Shown here: one piece after another, positions 7,505 through 11,680 of the stretch
How the letters are laid out: every line of letters begins with the position of its first letter
How positions within the stretch are numbered: the stretch's first letter is position 1
Assembly (NCBI GenBank): GCA_937891215.1
Contig: CALAEU010000114.1
Coordinates: forward strand, 1 to 11,680
Length of the DNA: 11,680 bases
DNA from: an uncultured Clostridia bacterium
Lineage (GTDB): Bacteria > Bacillota_A > Clostridia > Oscillospirales > Acutalibacteraceae
Direction of reading: 5' to 3'
Made by a program: the position numbers and the translations under genes
Notes under the pieces: generated by a model
What the model saw: the letters and a program-made list of their open reading frames with translations, nothing else
Told to the model about the DNA's origin: nothing
The model's database searches: none

Positions 7505-7907
7505 CGTAATTGCTCTTTTCAGTATTATTGGTTTCCCACTTTTGATAATTACAAGACATATAATAATATGGTTCGTTCACAAAAAGTTTTTCTGCCATAT
7601 ATAACGGCAACTTTAAAAGTGCAACTCCACCCACAACTATAATTACAACAAGAAAAATTGAAATAGTTTTTATAACTGCCCATTTTTTATCCTTACCGAA
7701 CTTTTTATTAACCTTTTTAATTAACTCCTGTGAATTATCCTCTTGTGGTTTTACTTTCGGTTCGGTTTTAAGTATTTCGTATTCTTTGTTACAATCTTCG
7801 CAGATTTCAAGGTGGTTGCTTACAATTTCTGTTGTTTCCTTACTGCAAAGGTCATCAATATAAAGTGGTAATAAATCTTTAATTAAAGAACAGTTAATTT
7901 TACTCAT
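7482..7907 (-). CDS. Truncated membrane anti-sigma factor with zf-HC2 zinc finger
   Basis: A 141-residue protein. The N-terminal zinc-binding anti-sigma domain has C6, C21 and the H-x3-C-x2-C motif H32/C36/C39, including the typical IKDLLPLYIDDLCS opening. A basic stretch and one transmembrane helix (about 78-98) follow. Only about 40 outside residues remain, ending in EFF; the last three come from the inserted segment. Homologous clostridial proteins usually carry a larger extracytoplasmic domain, and here that part is the separate downstream ORF at 6858-7424. The ATG overlaps the sigma gene stop by 8 nt (ATGAGTAA), so translation is coupled. The protein should bind and restrain the upstream ECF sigma factor at the membrane. 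With the sensor gone it may be constitutively inhibitory, unstable or unresponsive; this is inference. Confidence 0.8.
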   Translation of the reverse strand: MSKINCSLIKDLLPLYIDDLCSKETTEIVSNHLEICEDCNKEYEILKTEPKVKPQEDNSQELIKKVNKKFGKDKKWAVIKTISIFLVVIIVVGGVALLKLPLYMAEKLFVNEPYYYMSCNYQKWETNNTEKSNYENDLEFF

Positions 7908-8391
7908 CCGAATTCATCCTTTCTTCTATTTGTTTCTTAGCTCTATAGTATGTAACTCTCGCCCAGTTTTCTGTTTTACCGAACACATCTGCAATAGTCG
8001 AGTATGGCATATCGCCTAAAGACTTCATATAAAAAACTTCCTTATAGGGTGTTTCCAGCTTCACGGCTTCGGTTAAAATTCTTCTTATATTTTCATCTTT
8101 AATAACGTTTTCTTCTATGTTACTGTCTGCAATTAAATTGGGGTAATCTAAAATATTTTCTGTTTGCTTTTTTCGTTTTAAATTCAGGAAAATATTTTTT
8201 GCAATACTGCAAAGCCACGTTTCAATTTTGCAGTCATTTTTAAATGTGTCTATCTTCTTAATAGCATTATAAAAAGTTTCCTGTGTTATATCTTCTGCCA
8301 GAGTTTCATTTAAACATAATGACAAAGCATAGCTTTTTACATATTTATAATGCAAATTACACATTTTTTCTAAGTCATCCAAAGCCGTCAC
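7900..8391 (-). CDS. ECF-type RNA polymerase sigma factor
   Basis: A 163-residue sigma-70 family protein of group 4 size. Region 2 covers about 10-75, with the hallmark AEDITQETFYNAI (32-44) and the DNA-melting segment TWLCSIAKN (58-66). Region 4 covers about 108-158, with the helix-turn-helix around YSTIADVFGKTENWARVTYYRAKK. Regions 1.1 and 3 are absent, as expected. The listed start is a GTG (8389-8391), but it abuts its SD. A TTG at 8380-8382 sits 8 nt after AAAAGGGG and may be the true start, giving a protein three residues shorter. The gene overlaps the anti-sigma gene by 8 nt, the usual sigma/anti-sigma pairing. It presumably directs its own operon and an envelope-stress regulon; a candidate ECF-type promoter lies at 8450-8477. 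Confidence 0.88.
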   Translation of the reverse strand: MTALDDLEKMCNLHYKYVKSYALSLCLNETLAEDITQETFYNAIKKIDTFKNDCKIETWLCSIAKNIFLNLKRKKQTENILDYPNLIADSNIEENVIKDENIRRILTEAVKLETPYKEVFYMKSLGDMPYSTIADVFGKTENWARVTYYRAKKQIEERMNSDE

Positions 8392-8449
8392 CCCTTTTCA
8401 CAATAAAAATATATTTCACACTCTCACCCCTTTCTGTGCTTTCATTTAT

Positions 8450-8477
8450 TAGAAACACAAAAATGGGATTTGTTACA
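8450..8477 (-). promoter_or_regulatory. Candidate autoregulated ECF promoter
   Basis: On the minus strand TGTAAC (8472-8477) is followed after 16 bp by TTTCTA (8450-8455). TGwAAC-type -35 boxes with a TCTA-like -10 are common among Firmicutes ECF sigma targets, and ECF genes are usually autoregulated. The site is about 60 bp upstream of the sigma gene. No good sigma-A promoter was seen in this interval. The assignment is by pattern only. Confidence 0.4.
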
Positions 8478-8541
8478 AAAATTTGAAAAATAAAATATCA
8501 ACCTTTCAGAGTGAGTTTTTAATTCTTTTCACCCTAACTGG

Positions 8542-8569
8542 TTGACTTTTTAACAGGTTATGTTATAAT
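8542..8569 (+). promoter_or_regulatory. Strong promoter of the small antisense RNA
   Basis: TTGACT (8542-8547), a 16-bp spacer, then a perfect TATAAT (8564-8569) with extended -10 TG at 8561-8562. It is one of the strongest-looking promoters in the window, yet no plus-strand ORF with a ribosome binding site follows before the terminator at 8619-8660. This points to a non-coding transcript starting near G8576. Confidence 0.85.
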
Positions 8570-8575
8570 AAAGGT

Positions 8576-8666
8576 GAAATAAGGCAAACCAAATAGACGG
8601 TTAGCCAAAATATAGTTGAAAAATAATCGCTACAATTTGGTCGTTGGGGCGGTTATTTTTTTATTT
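8576..8666 (+). ncRNA. Putative type I antitoxin small RNA
   Basis: The expected transcript is about 85-95 nt, from the extended -10 promoter to the terminator at 8619-8660. It begins GAAATAAGG and folds a 5' hairpin: GGCAAACC (8583-8590) with GGTTAGCC (8599-8606), 7 of 8 pairs, loop AAATAGAC. A single-stranded linker and the terminator hairpin with an 18-nt loop follow. Its 3' part is antisense to the stop codon, the last few codons and the 3' end of the small hydrophobic peptide mRNA on the other strand. The organisation (short peptide gene, convergent RNA, shared bidirectional terminator) matches type I antitoxins of the Fst/RNAII and holin-like groups. The RNA and its function are inferred from signals, not demonstrated. 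Confidence 0.65.
8619..8660. terminator. Bidirectional terminator shared by the toxin and antitoxin RNAs
   Basis: AAAAATAATCGC (8619-8630) pairs with GCGGTTATTTTT (8649-8660) over 12 bp with one G-T wobble and an 18-nt loop, followed by a T-rich run on the plus strand. On the minus strand the same arms pair with one C/A mismatch and a U5 tail. The stop codon of the small peptide gene (TAA at 8653-8655) lies inside the arm. Shared terminators of this kind are characteristic of Fst-type loci. Confidence 0.8.
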
Positions 8667-8730
8667 TTATGCTTTGAATATAACCAGTTGCTAAAATAAG
8701 TATTAAAGCAATAATTGCGAGATATTCCAC
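8653..8730 (-). CDS. Small hydrophobic peptide, candidate type I toxin (25 aa)
   Basis: A 25-codon ORF starting with GTG (8728-8730). The SD AAGGGGGTGAT differs from the ideal AAGGAGGTGAT at one base and sits 7 nt upstream. The peptide starts VEYLAIIALILILATG, a single uninterrupted membrane-length hydrophobic run, and ends in a short tail with four Lys, three of them in KIKK. This charge layout is that of membrane-active type I toxins (Fst, TxpA/Bsr, Ibs, holin-like peptides), though 25 residues is short for Firmicutes members. It has its own promoter at 8826-8854, a structured leader of about 90 nt, and a convergent antisense RNA overlapping its 3' end. A membrane-acting toxin is the best reading. 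Alternatives are a regulatory membrane microprotein or a leader peptide. I cannot name a family with confidence. Confidence 0.65.
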   Translation of the reverse strand: MEYLAIIALILILATGYIQSIKIKK

Positions 8731-8738
8731 AGCATCAC

Positions 8739-8785
8739 CCCCTTACTTACATAAAGGGGACAATGCCCCTTCGTAAAGATGGGGC
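8739..8785 (-). promoter_or_regulatory. Bistable leader of the small-toxin mRNA sequestering its ribosome binding site
   Basis: In the minus-strand RNA, GCCCC (8785-8781) can pair with GGGGC (8769-8765), leaving CCCCUU (8759-8754) to pair with the SD AAGGGG (8744-8739) across a 9-nt loop, so translation would be off. Alternatively GGGG (8769-8766) pairs with CCCC (8759-8756), which frees the SD. Mutually exclusive G4/C4 blocks like this suit the metastable leaders typical of type I toxin mRNAs. Confidence 0.55.
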
Positions 8786-8825
8786 TAACCGCCTATCCGT
8801 TAGTGATTCACCTTATTTCTCGTAC

Positions 8826-8854
8826 ATAATACCACAAAATGAAATATTTTTCAA
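8826..8854 (-). promoter_or_regulatory. Promoter of the small hydrophobic peptide gene
   Basis: On the minus strand TTGAAA (8849-8854), an exact 17-bp spacer, then TATTAT (8826-8831). The predicted start is near 8819-8820, giving a leader of about 90 nt before the GTG at 8730. It faces away from nth. Confidence 0.8.
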
Positions 8855-8871
8855 CAAAATTCAATATTTAC

Positions 8872-8899
8872 TTGCTTTTCACTATTGTATTTTTATAAA
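8872..8899 (+). promoter_or_regulatory. Possible promoter of the nth operon
   Basis: TTGCTT (8872-8877), a 16-bp spacer, TATAAA (8894-8899). The match is modest and the region is very AT-rich, so other -10 choices are possible. It is the best candidate between the toxin promoter and nth. Confidence 0.35.
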
Positions 8900-8955
8900 A
8901 AAAAGAGTATATTTATTAGGTATTGTGTATTTTATTGAAAAATGGTGGTGACGAA

Positions 8956-9591
8956 ATGACTAAAAAGGAAAAAGCGGTAAAAATTTGTGAGCTTTTAAAG
9001 CAAGATTATCCTGAAGCTATTTGTCAGTTAAATGCTGAAACGCCTTTTCAGTTACTCGTTGCAACAAGGCTTTCTGCTCAGTGTACTGATGCAAGGGTTA
9101 ATTTAGTAACGCCTGAGCTTTTCAAAAAATACCCAACCGAAAATGAATTATCAGTAGCAGATATCAGCGATGTTGAAGCTTTAATTCACTCCTGTGGTTT
9201 TTACAGGGCAAAAGCAAAAGATTTAGTCGGTATGGCAGAAATGGTTAAAACGAAATATAACGGAGTTTTACCTGACACTATTGAAGAATTGACTTTGCTC
9301 CCTGGTGTTGGCAGAAAAACTGCAAATTTAATTGTTGGTGATGTTTACAAAAAACCTGCAGTAGTTGCAGATACCCATGTTATAAGAATTACAAATCTTT
9401 TAGGTTTAGTTAACAGTAAAGACCCTAAAGTTGTAGAAATGAAACTAAAAAAAATTCTTCCGCCCGAAGAAAGCAACGATTTTTGTCACAGAATTGTTTT
9501 GCACGGAAGAAAAATCTGCATAGCACGAAGGCCTAAATGTGATGAATGTATATTAAATGAAATTTGTAAATATAAGAAGGACAAAAAATGA
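8956..9591 (+). CDS. nth: Endonuclease III (DNA glycosylase/AP lyase)
   Basis: 211 residues from the ATG at 8956, the same length as E. coli Nth. It removes oxidised pyrimidines and cleaves the abasic site during base excision repair. The helix-hairpin-helix reads LPGVGRKTANLIVG, with catalytic Lys K121; the catalytic Asp is D139 in ADTH. The C-terminal 4Fe-4S loop is intact with the exact C-x6-C-x2-C-x5-C spacing (C188, C195, C198, C204). I chose 8956 because GGTGGTGA lies 5 nt upstream and the protein then matches family length. A TTG 11 codons earlier (8923) has no ribosome binding site and adds residues foreign to the family. Its TGA overlaps the ATG of the next gene (ATGA), so the two are probably cotranslated despite unrelated functions. 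Confidence 0.95.
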   Translation: MTKKEKAVKICELLKQDYPEAICQLNAETPFQLLVATRLSAQCTDARVNLVTPELFKKYPTENELSVADISDVEALIHSCGFYRAKAKDLVGMAEMVKTKYNGVLPDTIEELTLLPGVGRKTANLIVGDVYKKPAVVADTHVIRITNLLGLVNSKDPKVVEMKLKKILPPEESNDFCHRIVLHGRKICIARRPKCDECILNEICKYKKDKK

Positions 9592-11192
9592 TTAAAAGAT
9601 TTTTAGCGTTTTCACTCTCATTAGTAATGGTAGTAACACTTTTTTCTGGTTGCTCGCTTTTTAAAAATGCAGAGTTTAATATAGGCTTTATTAACGAAAT
9701 AGAGTCACTTGACCCACTCAAAGCCACCGGCGACGGGGAAACAATTTCTGCCGTTAACTGCTTTGAAGGTCTTTTAAAATTCAATCAGAATGGCGAAATT
9801 GTACTTTCCGGTGCTACTAAATATTCCATAAGTGGCGATGGTTTAACTTACACATTTTCATTAAATCCTAAAGCAATATGGTATGTTGCAGAACTTAACG
9901 AAGGAATTATAGGCGAAACTGATTTTGACAACCGAGTTACTGCACACGATTATGTTTACTCTATAAAAAAGGTAATTGCAGAAAAATTACCAGGATTTGA
10001 AAACTACTCTTATATAAGAGGTGCAAGAGAATACTATAACGGCGAAGGCGATTTAGACTCAATTTTAGTTACCGCCCTTGACGATTTAACTTTAGAAATT
10101 ATTTTAGTAGAACCACACTCCGAAATTTTAAGTACATTAGCAGAAAGTTCGGGTGCTCCGTCAAGCGAAAAATTTGCTTCTCTCGTTGAAGGGGTTTATG
10201 GTACAACCGCTTCTTCAGTAATATGCAATGGTCCTTACTACATTGCAGAAAGTAACAAGGGTAAATCTTTAGTATTAAAAAGAAACCCGAAATATAAAGG
10301 CAGAACCAAGGCAGAAAATGCACAAATCAATCTGAGCTTAGAAAAGAAGCAAAAGAATGTTGTTGAAAAATATGCAAGTAACTCTTACGATATTCTTTTA
10401 ACTGACAGTGCTAACAGAATTGAAAACCCTAACGGTAAAATTACACCTGTTACAAATACTGTATGGGGAATTGTTTCTAACTGCTCAAAAGAAATAATGA
10501 AGAACGAAAATTTAAGAAAAGCATTACTTTCTTCAATTGATTACTCTGTTATTTCTACACCAAAATTCGCAACGGGAATTGCAACAGGCGTTGTAGCGCC
10601 TGATTACCTTGTTACCGAAAGACATTACAGTAAATACACAGTAGATAATGTAGGCTTTGACACAAGCATTGACAAAGCAGAAGAATATATGGTTTTAGCG
10701 TCAACTCAGATTAAAGAATCAATAAACCTTAACATTTATGTACCAGTTTCACTCGAAAACTCAATGAACATTATCTGTAATGGTTGGGCAGATTTATTCG
10801 GTTCCAATATAAAAACCAATATTTTTACTTTTGATATTGATGAATATGAAGCAGTTATTGAAGAAAATGACTACCATATTGCAATTCTCCCTATTTATTC
10901 AGATTCTTCAACTGCAGTTTCTGTTTTAAGAAGTATTTCTTCTGCACCTTGTAATTTTACTGATAACTCTTACGAATCACTTTTAAGAGCAGCAGAAATT
11001 TCAATAAAAGAACAACCTAAAGCAACTGCAATAAATGAATGTGAAAAGTACATAGTTTCAAGCGGTGTTGTTGTTCCTCTTTATTTATCTTCTACTGACC
11101 TTTACTTAAATGACGGTGTTACAGGTATTTATAACACAACAACAAAAAATGCAATTTACTTTAATCTTGGAGATAAAGAAAGTGAAAAATAA
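9588..11192 (+). CDS. ABC transporter family-5 (peptide/nickel-type) solute-binding lipoprotein
   Basis: A 534-residue exported lipoprotein. The signal peptide MIKRFLAF... ends in the lipobox FSGC, with C22 the lipidated residue. The mature part has OppA/DppA-type signatures: the ESLDPLKATGDGE opening after the first strand, YTFSLNPKAIWY, VTAHDYVYSIKKV, NGPYYIAESNKGKSLVLKRNPKY (from residue 214) and NENLRKALLSSIDYS. It would capture peptides or similar ligands at the membrane surface and pass them to a permease. No permease or ATPase gene follows in the window, so it is an orphan here or works with components encoded elsewhere. The start overlaps the nth stop by 4 nt, with AAGGA upstream. The end overlaps the VanZ-like gene by 11 nt. 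Ligand unknown. Confidence 0.88.
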   Translation: MIKRFLAFSLSLVMVVTLFSGCSLFKNAEFNIGFINEIESLDPLKATGDGETISAVNCFEGLLKFNQNGEIVLSGATKYSISGDGLTYTFSLNPKAIWYVAELNEGIIGETDFDNRVTAHDYVYSIKKVIAEKLPGFENYSYIRGAREYYNGEGDLDSILVTALDDLTLEIILVEPHSEILSTLAESSGAPSSEKFASLVEGVYGTTASSVICNGPYYIAESNKGKSLVLKRNPKYKGRTKAENAQINLSLEKKQKNVVEKYASNSYDILLTDSANRIENPNGKITPVTNTVWGIVSNCSKEIMKNENLRKALLSSIDYSVISTPKFATGIATGVVAPDYLVTERHYSKYTVDNVGFDTSIDKAEEYMVLASTQIKESINLNIYVPVSLENSMNIICNGWADLFGSNIKTNIFTFDIDEYEAVIEENDYHIAILPIYSDSSTAVSVLRSISSAPCNFTDNSYESLLRAAEISIKEQPKATAINECEKYIVSSGVVVPLYLSSTDLYLNDGVTGIYNTTTKNAIYFNLGDKESEK

Positions 11193-11643
11193 ATCGACTT
11201 TTAAAAAAATCTATTTTGGAGTTTCTCTTATAATTGTTCTTGCCCTTTTAGTTTTGATTTTTTGTCTTTCGCACGAAAATGGCGAAGATTCAACTGAAAC
11301 AAGTTTTTGGTTTACCACACTTATAAATTTCCTGTTACCTTTCTCTGTTTCTGAAAGCACCATACGAACTTTAGCACATTTTTCAGAATTTGCCTGTCTT
11401 TCATTTTTTATGAATAACTTATTTGTTTCTTATAAAGAGAAACTTTCTCCAGTTATTGCTTGTACTTTATCATTCCTTTATGCTATAACAGACGAAATTC
11501 ACCAGATATTCGTACCCGGAAGAGCATGTCAGTTTCAGGATATGATGGTAGACCTTGCAGGGATTGTGTCAGGTATGTTCGTGTTTACGGTAGTATATCT
11601 ATTAACAAACAAACTGATACACAAAAAAAGTGCTGAATGCTGA
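11182..11643 (+). CDS. VanZ-family integral membrane protein
   Basis: 153 residues from GTG at 11182. It has an N-terminal transmembrane helix (about 10-29) followed by CLSHENGEDSTETS, and then helices near 63-82, 88-104 and 120-142. The VanZ signature is clear: LAHFSEF (64-70) and DEIHQIFVPGRACQFQDMMVDLAG (104-127), with conserved D104/E105, H107/Q108, G113/R114 and D120/D124. The family includes the teicoplanin-resistance accessory protein VanZ, but most members lie outside resistance clusters and have no known function; no van genes are present here. The GTG start is supported by GGAG (11169-11172) nine nt upstream and overlaps the solute-binding gene by 11 nt. An earlier in-frame extension from 11110 lies inside that gene and has no family-like sequence. 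Confidence 0.85.
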   Translation: MKNKSTFKKIYFGVSLIIVLALLVLIFCLSHENGEDSTETSFWFTTLINFLLPFSVSESTIRTLAHFSEFACLSFFMNNLFVSYKEKLSPVIACTLSFLYAITDEIHQIFVPGRACQFQDMMVDLAGIVSGMFVFTVVYLLTNKLIHKKSAEC

Positions 11644-11651
11644 GTGCTGAG
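11631..11651 (+). repeat. Triplicated 7-bp repeat TGCTGAR at the end of the VanZ-like gene
   Basis: TGCTGAA, TGCTGAG and TGCTGAG follow each other directly at 11631-11651. The middle copy supplies the stop codon (TGA at 11641-11643). This may mark the edge of a dispersed intergenic element continuing beyond the window. No gene is seen in 11644-11680. Confidence 0.6.
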
Positions 11652-11680
11652 TTTCGGGAACTGCGGTCGGCTATTATAAA

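Larger units (their letters stand above)
8576..8819. repeat. Imperfect inverted repeats at the 5' ends of the convergent toxin and antitoxin RNAs
   Basis: GAAATAAGG (8576-8584) has its exact complement at 8811-8819, and CGGTTAGCC (8598-8606) has its exact complement at 8783-8791. The intervening bases differ. Each element begins at the predicted +1 of one of the two convergent RNAs, so both RNAs share the same 5' sequence. Because the arms are partly self-complementary, the two RNAs could pair through them. The element could also be read as a small terminal-inverted-repeat unit. Confidence 0.65.

Noticed and set aside
8536..8689. Inverted AACTGGTT/AACCAGTT (8536-8543 and 8682-8689)
   Set aside because: Eight base pairs, one inside the toxin codons and one at the antisense promoter; expected by chance in AT-rich DNA.
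8703..8735. Alternative ATG reading (MLWNISQLLL) in the toxin transcript
   Set aside because: It has only ten codons and a closer fit to the SD start of the message than to the ATG itself. The GTG frame gives a membrane-helix peptide with optimal SD spacing.
8576..8819. Interpretation as a simple MITE
   Set aside because: The inverted repeats start at predicted transcription start points of two strong promoters lying outside them. No target duplication was seen, and the interior has a peptide gene with SD and a shared terminator.
8923..8955. Upstream TTG start for nth, adding 11 residues
   Set aside because: There is no ribosome binding site before it, whereas GGTGGTGA precedes the ATG at 8956, which gives the family-typical 211 residues.
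11110..11181. Longer N-terminus for the VanZ-like protein
   Set aside because: It lies wholly within the solute-binding gene and is polar and unlike the family. GTG 11182 has GGAG nine nt upstream.
11182..11643. Teicoplanin-resistance gene
   Set aside because: The VanZ signature alone does not indicate resistance. No vanA/H/X/R/S-type genes are present in the window.

Overview
The window is AT-rich DNA with classic Gram-positive signals: AAGGGG or GGAG-type ribosome binding sites, sigma-A promoters with an extended -10, and GTG or TTG starts. It also carries a lipoprotein box, a zf-HC2 anti-sigma factor and a VanZ-like protein. Together these suggest a gut-type member of the Clostridia (Firmicutes). 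Species cannot be told from the sequence. No phage, transposase, CRISPR, tRNA or rRNA genes are visible.

Layout, left to right. (1) 1-157 is a non-coding edge ending in a strong hairpin terminator. (2) 158-2740 (minus) encodes a secreted protein with five tandem fibronectin-III-like repeats. Its consensus promoter stands back-to-back with the next operon's. (3) 2935-6806 (plus) is a two-gene operon: a HAD phosphatase/phosphomutase-like protein with an unusual N-terminal extension, then a cytoplasmic GH38 alpha-mannosidase homologue. In the homologue the position of the catalytic nucleophile Asp reads Phe. A 17-bp-stem bidirectional terminator closes the operon. (4) 6858-8391 (minus) is an ECF sigma/anti-sigma locus. 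The anti-sigma gene is split: two ORFs in the same frame are separated by a segment bounded by exact 10-bp direct repeats. Removing one 69-bp repeat unit restores a continuous 326-residue gene. Read on the opposite strand, the inserted segment encodes what looks like a fragment of a DUF362 protein. (5) 8542-8854 is a compact locus that standard gene calling would miss. A 25-codon hydrophobic peptide gene (minus) has a near-perfect Shine-Dalgarno and its own consensus promoter. A short RNA gene (plus) with a strong extended -10 promoter converges on it, and the two share a bidirectional terminator overlapping the peptide stop codon. This has the architecture of a type I (Fst/holin-like) toxin-antitoxin system. 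(6) 8956-11643 (plus) is a tightly overlapping run: endonuclease III (nth), an orphan family-5 solute-binding lipoprotein, and a VanZ-family membrane protein. The window ends in a small triplicated 7-bp repeat.

How the genes may work together: the mannosidase/HAD pair suggests cytoplasmic handling of mannose-containing oligosaccharides or glycosides and their sugar phosphates. The sigma/anti-sigma pair would be an envelope-stress switch, but the anti-sigma sensor domain has been cut off in this genome. The small toxin-like locus lies in the gap between the divergent sigma and nth operons. The most noteworthy items are the toxin/antitoxin-like locus, the split anti-sigma gene with its foreign insert, and the GH38 active-site substitution.
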